The notes under the pieces were generated by a model. It saw only the letters and a list, made by a program, of their open reading frames with translations, did not search any database and was not told where the DNA came from. The position numbers were made by a program, and so were the translations under genes. Source: Atkinsonella hypoxylon (lineage: Eukaryota > Ascomycota > Sordariomycetes > Hypocreales > Clavicipitaceae). Taken from it: a stretch of 64,000 nucleotides of DNA. Shown here one piece after another: positions 21,914 through 31,604 of the stretch; position 1 is the stretch's first letter; every line of letters begins with the position of its first letter. The DNA lies in the NCBI GenBank assembly GCA_000729835.1, contig JFHB01000079.1, positions 1 through 64,000 of the forward strand. Reading direction: 5' to 3'.

Positions 21914-22780
21914 GCTCATCTGCCTGGTATTCAACACTAGTGTGATAGTATAACAACAAGTTGTGTATGCACCTTTGTCAAAGCTGCTAGCTATGGGTCA
22001 TATTGAACAGTGAACCTGACCTTGTATTGAGTTATCTATAGGAAAAGATAGCTGCTTTTTATAGTTATTCTGACAGCCTTGAACTGCCGATAGCTGCTAT
22101 GATCTTCTAATAGCTGCTGAAAAAGCTGCTGAAAAAGCTGCTGAGTTGCTATAACCTCTTTTGCTGTGTGTGTGAAAGCAAGCAATTCTGCTTCAGTTGA
22201 TGAAGTCGTTACAGTACCTTGCTTGCTAGCAGTCCAGCTGATAGATCCAATGAACAGGACGATTATTGAACCTTGTGATGATAGTCAAGCAGGAAATGAC
22301 CGGCAATCCCAATTTAAAGAATCTCTACGGTGAGAGTTTCAAGTTGACGTCGAAATCTACAATCTACATGAAGAATACCTCTTGATTTCGATGCCAAGCA
22401 CCCTGCTTTGGTGAGCGTGGTCCGGACATCAGTAACTTGAGTTGGTGGTAAACCCTGCGATCCCATGTTACTGGGTCAGCTACAAGGCTTGCTACCACCG
22501 TCCAAAATGCCCGACAGTGCTCAATGTCAAAATCGGGCAAATTGCCCCAAACCAGACCTGGTAAGCCCCGGCACTCGACTGAACCATAGTTACTCGTGTA
22601 CCTCCCTCACAAGTGCTTTACTTTTTACTTAGGCACTTGCCGTACCCTGCTGCTATGGCCCATAAAAGTGGCGCTTTTCATTGGCTGGACACGCCTCGGT
22701 CCGTTCATTTTCAACAAGTTTCAGCTACGAGCGCGACTTCATGAATTCCTCCTTATTACCTGCTCCAGGTCTCAGTCAAG
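21914..22780. other. Intergenic with copia relic
   Basis: Contains the copia RNase H fragment (separate entry). The rest, 22,260-22,780, has no recognisable gene. The last 150 bases are the probable promoter of the SDHAF1 gene. Confidence 0.55.
22036..22254 (-). mobile_element. Ty1/copia retrotransposon, RNase H fragment
   Basis: Read on the minus strand from 22254, the frame gives SISWTASKQGTVTTSSTEAE followed by LLAFTHTAKEV. This is the highly conserved copia RNase H block (S-W-x-SKKQ...V-xSSTEAEY). The frame then degenerates, with a short FQQL duplication and a stop at 22036. No reverse transcriptase, integrase or LTR is visible nearby, so this is a small relic. Confidence 0.75.
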
Positions 22781-23152
22781 ATGCGTCTGTCAGGTCTTCA
22801 AAAAGAGATTCTGGGTCTCTATCGTCGCTGCTTGCGCGAAAGCAGGAAAAAGCCGGCCGTGAGTTCCTCCTAAAGCAACAGCTATTCATCTGAGTTGTTG
22901 CAAAACTAGACGTAGTAGCTGACATCATGCAAGAGCACCCGAGCTCACTTCGAGCAGTTCGCCAGGTATGCACCTCCTCGTGGTCTGTTCTCATCTTCTC
23001 TAAGAACTCTCTCATACTTGGTTCCTAGGAACGAATTCGCGCGTAATTCGAGTTTGGACAAGCGCGACTTCGCCGCCATCGAGTTCCTGCTGCGTAAGGG
23101 ACGTCGGCAACTAGAGGTGTATTCGAGTCCTGGTATCAAGGACATCAGGTGA
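22781..23152 (+). CDS. SDH6: Succinate dehydrogenase assembly factor 1 (SDHAF1/Sdh6), LYR protein
   Basis: Three exons: 22781-22858, 22934-22965 and 23029-23152, 77 residues. It is too fragmented to appear as one frame. The N-terminus has the LYR-type motif (GLYRRCLRES), and the C-terminus has DKRDFAAIEFLLRKGRRQLE followed by SPGIKDIR. Both are diagnostic of this mitochondrial chaperone, which helps insert the Fe-S subunit of complex II. The middle exon is only 32 nt. The joins have correct phase and GTGAGT/GTATGC donors. Length matches the family (about 75-115). It has no separate transit peptide beyond the basic N-terminal helix, as is usual for LYR proteins. Confidence 0.88.
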
Positions 23153-23500
23153 ATTCAGCATCAGAATGTATGATTCAAAAAGGCAGTAGGCATCCTGATG
23201 AGGTGCTCTCGTGATGTACATTGCCCACGTGGCCCTGCTTCTTTCCCGAAACTGGGGGAGAACGAGTTGACTTGGCTTCCCCTCCTTTTACCGCCAACCG
23301 CGCATTCTCGACACTCACTCTGCACTTCTTGCGTGGCCACGTCGCTGACGAGGCATTGCGCACCATGTCTTAATCACCATCAAACAACAACATTTGTCCG
23401 CTCGAATGCCTCATCATCACCACTAGTTGGTCTAACTTTTCTTGGATAGTCTCAGTCGAAAAAGATTCGCTTGTTTTGGCTATCTCGCTGCATAGGCGAG

Positions 23501-25678
23501 ATGGCTCCTTTAGCATCTATTCCTGAGGCCAGCAATTCATTACCCAGCACATTTGAGACTCGTCGACCGCGCTCGCGAGTTGTCTTTTTATCTAGGCGCC
23601 CAAGCCGTGCTCGTTATTCTGCCCGCAAGTTATTGTCGAAGAAGTGGTCTTGTCCGGATGATCACAAGACTATCGATTGCCCTGCATCACTGGAAGCTAG
23701 TCATCGGCATGAACAACATAGCTGCGTCCCTCTTCTTACTGAGAGCATTGTTTCAAACCAGAAGAACTTCCTTTCCAATGCGCCGGCCAAGGTGCCGGAA
23801 CACTTGCGCAAATCCGAATCTCCCTTTGATCTCGATTCTTTCCCTCAACCCCCTTCAATTAATACTCATGATTATCCTGATGATAATTCTTCTAATATTG
23901 CTAGCCGTTCGCTCGGTAAACATGTTACGTCGAAGCCTCCCTTGGCGTTGTCACAACGCAAGTTACTTGTACCAGGTATCCGGGAACCGACCAACATCCG
24001 TCGCAGTTTGAAAGACGCTACTGTGGACCTGATGAAGTCAAGCAAACGTCAATCTGTGGATTCTGCAATTTTAGCGGCTGTGACTCGAAGCATTGCTCAG
24101 CAGCTTCACTTGGTTTCCAATACTGTGCAGCAGTGCAGCAACTTTTCCAGCAAACAACCACACGCAGAGTCTAGCGGATCCGACATATCAACGAACAAAC
24201 AGTCACTTAACCGTTTTACGAAAGATCTTCAAGCATATGCGGAGCAGGCGTCAGTAAAAGGTAAAATTATCAGGGACACGTCAACCCCATCTACCGGCGC
24301 TGCAACGCTGCATACAGTGGCTGAATTACTTCCATTCCGACCTCAACTTCGAGCCGCAGGTTTGGCAGTAACCTCGAAGGAACAGCTTAGCGGTGTGCCA
24401 AGGTACTTGCAAGATCTACAACCTGGATTGTCGAAGCGTAGAAATCGCCCGCGTCGTGGTCCTAAGCGTGCACTGCCTGCCCAAATGGACGGAAATCTTG
24501 GCTCTGGTAGCTCCAGTCCCTCACAAAGCATCAATACTGAAATATCATTCGCGGAGCCCGAGAAAATGGACGAATTCAGATACGCACTCGTTGACGAAGC
24601 ACCAGTCCGCAAGAAAAAGAGTCGTCTTAGGACCAAGCGTCCGGCTCGTCGTTGCCTGCCTTGTTTTCCAGCAGAAGATGACTTCACTACGGATACTGAT
24701 TGGGCCCATTTCAAAACTCCTCTGATGCAGCAGAACCCCCATGGGCAAAGAAAGCCCATCAAGCAAGCGAGAAACGACTTGACGGTAAAGCACTCGCGAA
24801 CAGCGCTGCCAGCTCAGGGGTATCTGAGCTCCGTTTCACGCAGTCCATACCAACAATCAATCGCACGCACGCCAGACAAGCGAAGTCCCAGAAACAAAGA
24901 CGTTGGCCGGGATCGTCCGAATTTCATCACTACTGGCCGTCGACATTCCTTGGCTATGCCAAAACTTCACACAGAGAGTATAGACTGTTATATCAGACAT
25001 CGCCAAAGGCCTAGAAATCGTAGCCAGGCCCAACTAGAACCGGGCGTCACAGTAGTTCGGGATGTTGAAAAGCAACCTGTGACGAATGCTACGCAGGTCC
25101 CAACTGAAACGGCTCGCCCATCAATGCCTGAGCCCGAAGGACAATTGCGTCCCAAGCGGCGAGAAGGGGATATGGAGATGGGGATGCAGGTAGATGGTCA
25201 ACGAGGAACCCGTCCACGTCGGCCGCGACGTCCCCCCTCCTTAATTAGCAAAAGGACGCCCGTTTTTCAGTATGATCCTCATCACTTGGGGATTTGCTGT
25301 CCAAATAACAGAGGGGTTCCAGTAAAACTGACAGCTCGACCCAACATTCCCAAAAGGACATCTTCAATCAGAGGTAGTTATGACTCTACTGAACTTGACT
25401 ACGATGATGGCGAAATTTCAGATCGTGATGTTTTGCGGGGTCTACATGTGGCAGCATCTGCTGCGTGCAACGAAGAAGTTGATGCTTTCGTCCGTAACAG
25501 AACAGGTCTTCGACTCCGCCGATTTCTTGCTGACCTGATGATCATGGAGACTCTGACAGCTATTCGCCCTGGAGAAGGTGATGAACAACATGCCAGAAGA
25601 AGGCGAGCGGAGATGAGGAAGCTCAAGCAGCAGGTGAGGCGATCACGAGAGGTTGCCTTAACAGGGGGTTTCATATGA
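23501..25678 (+). CDS. Basic, low-complexity protein of unknown function
   Basis: Single exon, 725 residues from ATG 23501; an in-frame ATG at 23471 would add ten residues. I do not recognise the family. The protein is Arg/Lys/Ser/Pro-rich and mostly disordered, with several basic clusters (KKKSRLRTKRPARR at about 24,610-24,650; RPRRPRRPPS at about 25,210) that look like nuclear-localisation or nucleic-acid-binding signals. The most ordered part is the last 110 residues, with an acidic ELDYDDGEISDRD followed by a helical region containing NEEVDAFVRNRTGLRLRRFL and a basic tail. A PDZ- or SH3-like domain is not seen. The long uninterrupted frame supports a real gene. Confidence 0.75.
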   Translation: MAPLASIPEASNSLPSTFETRRPRSRVVFLSRRPSRARYSARKLLSKKWSCPDDHKTIDCPASLEASHRHEQHSCVPLLTESIVSNQKNFLSNAPAKVPEHLRKSESPFDLDSFPQPPSINTHDYPDDNSSNIASRSLGKHVTSKPPLALSQRKLLVPGIREPTNIRRSLKDATVDLMKSSKRQSVDSAILAAVTRSIAQQLHLVSNTVQQCSNFSSKQPHAESSGSDISTNKQSLNRFTKDLQAYAEQASVKGKIIRDTSTPSTGAATLHTVAELLPFRPQLRAAGLAVTSKEQLSGVPRYLQDLQPGLSKRRNRPRRGPKRALPAQMDGNLGSGSSSPSQSINTEISFAEPEKMDEFRYALVDEAPVRKKKSRLRTKRPARRCLPCFPAEDDFTTDTDWAHFKTPLMQQNPHGQRKPIKQARNDLTVKHSRTALPAQGYLSSVSRSPYQQSIARTPDKRSPRNKDVGRDRPNFITTGRRHSLAMPKLHTESIDCYIRHRQRPRNRSQAQLEPGVTVVRDVEKQPVTNATQVPTETARPSMPEPEGQLRPKRREGDMEMGMQVDGQRGTRPRRPRRPPSLISKRTPVFQYDPHHLGICCPNNRGVPVKLTARPNIPKRTSSIRGSYDSTELDYDDGEISDRDVLRGLHVAASAACNEEVDAFVRNRTGLRLRRFLADLMIMETLTAIRPGEGDEQHARRRRAEMRKLKQQVRRSREVALTGGFI

Positions 25679-26262
25679 GAGGGAGAAGGCTGCCGTAAAG
25701 AGTTAGAAAGCTATTCCGTGCAAAGTAGGCGGTGCTTTTCTTTTTTCTTTTTTTTTTTTTTGTATTTTTACCCAATGGCATAATGCATGCTAAAGCAATA
25801 ATGACTACAACACCGGGTTAGATGCCCGTGGAAGAATCAAACTCATCCACCTCTTTCAGGTTGGGTCATGAGTAGCTTTGGCAATTCTTGCCGCTTCCCC
25901 CTGTTCCTGTATAGTTCGAATCTGCGATTTGGGTATACTGTTTTCCAACTTGTATCTCTCCGAGTTCTGTTTTATGGCGTCGAGTATAACATAAAAATCC
26001 AATGTGGCTATTCGCATATCGGTCCTTTGCAGACAGTATAATGAAGGAATCATATTATTGTAGCTATATACGGGACATATACATGGGAGCGTCGAGCATG
26101 ACATACCGGGGCTCTTCTTTATACGTCGTTATCATCATTCCGAATCGAAGTTGAGAATGGCGTTTTCACCACTCCGGCCATTGAACCTTCCTTGCATCAA
26201 GCCGCTCACCCTATTTCATGAATCACCCTTTGATGGATCTTTTGTTCCAAAACTATGACTTC
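25679..26262. other. Convergent intergenic region
   Basis: Contains the 3' ends of the basic-protein gene and of the lipase gene. A T-rich tract lies at 25,739-25,763. No gene is seen. Confidence 0.5.
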
Positions 26263-27111
26263 TCACTTGCCAGGTGAGCCAGCGAGACAGAAGAATTTCC
26301 TCTCAGTCTGCTTCTCAAGGGCATTCAGAACGAGATTCCACACATTCAGGTCATATGCCTGGCTAATGTGGCCCACTGGATCAAGGGGGCAATAGTCCTG
26401 GACATAAATGTTATGCACTCCCTCTTCCTGGATGAATGAGGTGGTAGTCGGCGTGACCAGCTCGTCAAACTTGGATGTCAGGACGGTGACTGTCGTGCCT
26501 GGCTGGACAATCGGCTCGCCGTCGTTCAATCGGACGACGGCCGGGCCATCAGTGACCAGGTCGACGCACGCCTGGCAGCCCGCCTTGTTGAGAACCTCAT
26601 TGACTTGATTGTCGATGCCAAGCGTCTGAGCAAGCTTGTACAGCCCTGCGTAGTCTGTGCCATGGGTCGGCGGGGCGATGGCCACGATGCTGCCGATGAT
26701 GGATGAGATTCCCTGGAACTTGGTCGTGTACAGAGCTTGAAAGGCGCCTTCCGAGTGGCCCACGAGGTCAATCCTGGACGCACCCGTCTTGAACTGGACC
26801 TCCCTTATAAACGCGGCGATCTCTCCAGACGATTCATCAATGGTCTTGAGACCGCCTACGAAGGGGTATTCTTCGTAGGCGCCGTAGGTGATGGAGAAGG
26901 TGCAGAAGCCCTTGGACTGGAGCCAGCGCTCGAGATAGTTGAGGTCCTCGTAGTATGTGGCTCCCAGGCCGTGAAGCAGCACGACGGGGTTGCAGGGGGA
27001 GGTGCAGGAGAAGTCATTGTGTGAGATGGTCCTTGTATCCTGGGAGGAAGGCAGGGCGGCTGAGAGGGTTGAAAGGGCGAGTGTAGCCGCGAGGTGAGCG
27101 TTGACACGCAT
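26263..27111 (-). CDS. Secreted class-2 (EstA-like) lipase
   Basis: Single exon, 282 residues from ATG 27111, which opens a clean signal peptide (to about residue 19). The open frame extends farther upstream, but those residues lack a leader. This is an alpha/beta hydrolase of the Lipase_2 type: VVLLHGLGATYYEDLNYLE (oxyanion HG), the nucleophile in GHSEG (about residue 118), SKFDELVTP with a probable catalytic Asp, and DPVGHI with the catalytic His. Paired cysteines (CTSPC, CQAC, CPLD) fit disulfides in a secreted enzyme. It probably hydrolyses short- to medium-chain acylglycerols outside the cell. Alternative: a related esterase. No intron or break. Confidence 0.87.
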   Translation of the reverse strand: MRVNAHLAATLALSTLSAALPSSQDTRTISHNDFSCTSPCNPVVLLHGLGATYYEDLNYLERWLQSKGFCTFSITYGAYEEYPFVGGLKTIDESSGEIAAFIREVQFKTGASRIDLVGHSEGAFQALYTTKFQGISSIIGSIVAIAPPTHGTDYAGLYKLAQTLGIDNQVNEVLNKAGCQACVDLVTDGPAVVRLNDGEPIVQPGTTVTVLTSKFDELVTPTTTSFIQEEGVHNIYVQDYCPLDPVGHISQAYDLNVWNLVLNALEKQTERKFFCLAGSPGK

Positions 27112-28717
27112 GTTGATACAACTGTGTGTTTGTTTACGAGTAACACGAGCCTCTGGGAGTAGAGATGTAGGCTGTATGAAAGGGGACCCTTGGCAGCAAC
27201 TTATTAGGATGGTTTTCTCTTGCTCTTCCCGTGCTGTTGAGTCCGGAAGCGTGGTTTTATATGTTGTCCTCGTTCCGTAAGTCCCACGAATGTTGGGCCG
27301 CCCTCGCGGTTCTGCAAGCTTATAGTTAGCGATGGGAAACAAGATTTCTACGAAATAAGCATGGACGACTGGCTATTTGTCCCTTTGACTGTGCCGGATT
27401 ACACAGCAGGTCGTGAATTGGCTTTGGACAATGAGTACTTATGTAGAGCCCATTGAAACCACGTACTTTTCCACATAGAAGGTACAAATTGATCGGCATT
27501 CCAGTAGTTAGTACATAGTTTTACTTTCATTTATCTACATATGTTGTCCCCCTGTGTATTTAGAAGGATCAGGTGTAACCATGCAGCGTGCTTGTCGATC
27601 TGGCGTGTTGTGCGCCAGCGGACTACGGATAACATGCCGCAAAGCAAAGACTAATAAATGCGACCTGGTCACCCATCAAGAACAAGACGGGCCCCGCAAC
27701 GGACGAAGGCCACGAAGGGCGAGGATCATCGCATCTTGTCTTATTTTCTGTTCAGTCGTTGTGAGCCATCGTGACGGTCAGTGACGACAAGTGGCCGGCC
27801 GGCTGGTTTGGCACGCGTACAGAGCACAGCCCGACGGACATCAAAGGCAGCGTGTCTTTGATGCAGCCACACCATGCATGGCCTGCACGAGCTGAAAAGT
27901 TCCTTGTGGGTTTTTACTTTTGACTTTTTTGTCTTTCCCGGTCCGATATGGGCATCGCGGCGATGAGTAGCTTCTTTCCCCCATTCCTCGTGATGTGATG
28001 ATGCTTCTGGGGGCTAACACAAGATGAGCATGGTTAGACTCCCTTTCCGTCTTGTTTTGCAAATACCTGCACGTTATACGGAGGGCGGTTAGGTGGGTGG
28101 GATTGTGATTTATCTCACAGGCAATACCACGCAGCTGTCAGTTCGCCCCTATCTCTCCTTTTACTCCTCCCGTCCGAAGCCGTGTCTCTTGCCTTTTTTT
28201 TTTTTTTCCCGGAGCTCGTTTCGTGCGCAAGGGCCAATCGAGCTGATGAATTTGATATAATGCTCCTTTGTACTTCGTGGTGGCCTCGCCGTGTTAAATA
28301 TGGCGTACATTGTGTCTCTCTACCTAGTAGGTAGCTAGGATCGGCTTGGATGGATCTCGTCATCATTCATATCCCACTTGCCCACAATGTAGGGAGGATG
28401 AGGGACTTGAAGAGATCAACGAGTTGATTAGGAAGGTTGCCTAAAGAACCATGGCTGTTCTTGTATGTCTTCAGCCGTGGCATGCTGTTTCTACGCAGTT
28501 GATCACTGGCACTACAGCATGTTATTTGTAACTTGCATGAAGTCGGACCTCGGTCAGCTGACTGCAGCTGCAATACCCTCGGCGACTGCCGCCGCGGCGT
28601 CGATGAGCATTCACCAGCCGACCTCCGCCCATCCCATAGACACGGGCGGTAGTTCGGCGACACGATCTCTTTTAACAAGACGGCGCACAATGAGACGCTT
28701 GATGTGAATATGGTCGG
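27112..28717. other. Intergenic, no gene seen
   Basis: About 1.6 kb between the lipase promoter and the 3' end of the molybdopterin synthase gene. Short frames only. T tract at 28,194-28,207. Confidence 0.5.
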
Positions 28718-29002
28718 CTACCCGGAACTCACGGGAGGTATAATGGCGACCTCATCAGATTCGCGAATCAAGAGACCATTTGCATCACCAACATCAGGAA
28801 TATCTACATAGTCAAGGTTGACGGCGACCATACAAGAGTCCAATACCTTGTTCTTGATGCCAGGATATTTGGCCTCCAGCTCGACAAAGAGATTAGCAAG
28901 CGGCAAAGGGGCAGGCCAGGCCTCATGGTCCTTGCCAGTATACGAGCTTGCTCCCGCGAAATAGAGCATCTTGAAGTGGCCGGTGGGAGGGGGAGACGAC
29001 AT
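28718..29002 (-). CDS. cnxG: Molybdopterin synthase small subunit (MoaD/MOCS2A type)
   Basis: Single exon, 94 residues, ubiquitin-like MoaD fold. It carries the thiocarboxylate sulfur used to turn precursor Z into molybdopterin in the cytosol. Motifs: FAGASSYTG, KYPGIKNKVLDSCMVAVNLDYV and the C-terminal DEVAIIPPVSSG. The tail normally ends in Gly-Gly (adenylated and thiolated by the CnxF/Uba4-like enzyme). Here the penultimate residue is Ser as annotated. The codons for V-S (GTGAGT, 28732-28727) also form a perfect splice donor, so an alternative C-terminus through an unseen exon is possible, but I found no convincing acceptor with a Gly-Gly end. Nitrate reductase needs this cofactor; the nitrate transporter is 13 kb away. 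Confidence 0.88.
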   Translation of the reverse strand: MSSPPPTGHFKMLYFAGASSYTGKDHEAWPAPLPLANLFVELEAKYPGIKNKVLDSCMVAVNLDYVDIPDVGDANGLLIRESDEVAIIPPVSSG

Positions 29003-29590
29003 GGCTGGACGGCGCGGTTCAGAAGAATCCTAATGCTTTTGGACGCGAAGTTAGCATTATAACTCGGTAGAAGCAGAATCATTCAAGCGAATGTAGAAGA
29101 GGCGGCTGGATCAGAGATCTTGGTGATAAAAAAAAAGTGCATCAAAGAAGTGTTCAGGTAATACATGCTATTGGAGCATCATTCCAGGAAAGCTTGGCAT
29201 GAAATTAAGTAATGTGCGGCAGCATGACTTACCAATGGTGGTCTAAAATCGGCTGTAGCTATATACAGCGGGTGAGCAAGTGCCATTCCATTTCCATGGA
29301 ATGAAGATTGTCACGGCAAGGTAGATCACAGTGGAGGGGGAAAAGCTGTTCAAGGAAATTGTGGCTCTTCGAAAGCTCCACCACGTGATCGCTGTGCACC
29401 GTTGCCGCGGGCGCGGTAGTGCCCGTTACGGGGCCCACAAGTGCATGCTAATTGGCAGTAAGCTAACGTTCTACAAGCAATTTGTACCGGGACATCAGGG
29501 CGATACTACGTGCACGTTGTTTATTGATGGCTGGTGACCTATTAAAATGGGTATCATACTACAAGTTGAGTTTGTGCAAAGATGTAAAAC
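29003..29590. other. Intergenic, no gene seen
   Basis: Holds the cnxG promoter on the left and the dynamitin 3' end on the right. A tract at 29,127-29,136. No motif-bearing frame. Confidence 0.5.
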
Positions 29591-30996
29591 TCAAGATAAC
29601 TTGGCAGCTCGTGCTCCCAAGTCCTTCATCCAGCCTTCCATCACCTTGACGTTCTCCCTCATCAGAGAGTCGCCATCCTTCATGGCACGTTCTACTTTCT
29701 CCAACCCTTCTTTCCATTGCTTAAGCTCCCCAGCCATCTCGCTCTGCTGCATCTCGATGCGCTCCAGAGTCTGGCTAGCAGTAGCAGCATCTGCATGTAT
29801 GGCACGCAGTGATCGTAGGCGGTCCAGCAGCGGGGGTAGCATAGGGGCGAGGTTCTCAATGGTTGGTAATATTCCGTACAGAGCATTGATCTTGGAATCT
29901 TGCTCAGATTCGTCGGCCGGCGCAAGGCCTTGCTTACCTAGTTCCTCCCTGAGGGCCTTGGCCTTTTCTCGGGAGTCGTTGAGTTTGTCCTGTTCCGAAG
30001 CCAGTGTTCGCACTCGTCTGCTGAGGGCGTCCAAATTCGAGGTTGAAGCTTGTGAGAGCGTGGAAACTTGTTTCTCAAGATTGTCGAGAGTCGGAAGTAT
30101 AGCTCTTGGTAGGCCGTTCGATCCCACTTCGACGACTGACGATGAATTTATGCCCAGCGCTCTTTCTAGCATTAAAAGTCGGCGGTCAAAATCGGCCGCC
30201 TTGGCTAGAGCATGACTTTGCTCGTATGAGGGTGCATATGTGACGGTATATGTGGCACCATATTCAACAGGAACACCTTCGGCCTGGTTGCTCGATGTAG
30301 AGCTGCTTGCACCAGCTTTCGTAGAGTCCCGTGCAGTGTCCAGTCCATGTGGTTTTGCTATGTCATCCAGAACTTGGCTTAGAGTGCTAAGACCTTCAAC
30401 TGGTGATTCCTCTTCTTGCGACTGAGCTCCGACTGCAAATCTTCGCTTTGCGTACTCCGCCTTTGCCTCTTCCACCTCCCTCGTCAGTCTGGCAATCTTC
30501 CTTTCTAAGCTCTCTTCGCCCTCGTCATCTGACAAATCTCCCAGCTCCTGGGTTCCATCCTGTAGAATGCGGTGACGGCGACTGGATGCCTTGTATGATT
30601 TTCGTTTCCCGTCCACTCTGTCTGAAAAACCAACCGCATTTGAGTCCCCATTGGCCGGCAGGAAGCGAGAGCGTGCCTCATTGATGCGCAATCTTGTCCT
30701 TGAAATTCCATGGCTATCCGCTTCGTCGTCGTCAACATCGTAAAATTCGTCGTCTGACTGCCCTCTGTTGGCGGTAGTCTGTGAGCCGCGTCAGTCCCGG
30801 GTCATTACACATTCAAGTCCATCCGCGGCATACAGGTACAGTGGAATTGTCGTCTGTCAAGTCGGGTGTCTCGTAGATGTCTGGTGCCGAGTCCTGTCAT
30901 GCTTGTGGTCAGCTATGTGCTTCATTGATGCACTTCCACCACTGGGATCGTTACCAGGTCGGGCAGGGCTGCATATTTGCGGTTGAGCGTTGCCAT
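29591..30996 (-). CDS. Dynactin subunit 2 (dynamitin)
   Basis: Three exons: 30996-30955, 30893-30834 and 30778-29591, 429 residues. It is the dynactin shoulder subunit that links dynein to cargo and drives nuclear migration in hyphae. The N-terminus MATLNRKYAALPDL, then SAPDIYETPDL and DDEFYDVDDDEADSHG are the family's conserved opening, recovered only after joining the two 5' mini-exons. The rest is coiled coil, with heptads at ERKIARLTREVEEAKAEY, the QVLDDIAKP region, and helices to the end (KVMEGWMKDLGARA). All introns are short and in phase. Divergent from RTC4 with about 0.6 kb between starts. Confidence 0.92.
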
Positions 30997-31604
30997 TGTT
31001 GTCCTTGAGCGAAGCCTCTGAGAGGGCTATTGTAGGACGCGTTGGGACGGTGTGGCTGCCGATTGAAGCTTTGTTGACGCTGAATGACCAATGCTCGGGG
31101 GGAAACGAATGCAAGAATCGTGACGAGCTCAACGACAAATGAGGTGCCCTTGGCGGCTGGTACTACCCCGTAACAAAGGACGTTGTGGTGGCGATGCAGG
31201 GTCCCAAGAGGTGCCTGTGCCATATGTATGTAGTCTGGTCGCACCGGTCATTGCTTCAAGCAATTTACCCACCGACCCCACCGACCCGTATGGAGCCTTC
31301 ACTCTCGACCCTCCTTGTGGCAGGGACTGGGACTCCCCACTGCCGACGTCGCGCCTCCAGTCGCACGCTTTGAGCTTCACGACAGATGCACACAATCGAA
31401 GCAAATCGTATTCTCTGCCTCGAGCCTAGGGATTAGACATTCTGGGGCCACGGCAGGCCCAATTTCGCCTCCAGCGGTACTACATCTGAGTTATAGGCCC
31501 CATCAAGCTCCAAGGTCCTAACCTCCTGCGGCCTTTGCTATGCAACGCCGTCTTTTGCGCCCACAAAGGTCGTTATGCCATTGCTTAACAACAAAAATTC
31601 CAGA
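30997..31604. promoter_or_regulatory. Divergent promoter region dynamitin / RTC4
   Basis: About 600 bases between the two starts, with no gene. I cannot name specific sites. Confidence 0.45.

Noticed and set aside
26263..27342. Lipase start at 27342
   Set aside because: The upstream extension is polar and unlike a leader, whereas ATG 27111 begins a normal signal peptide.
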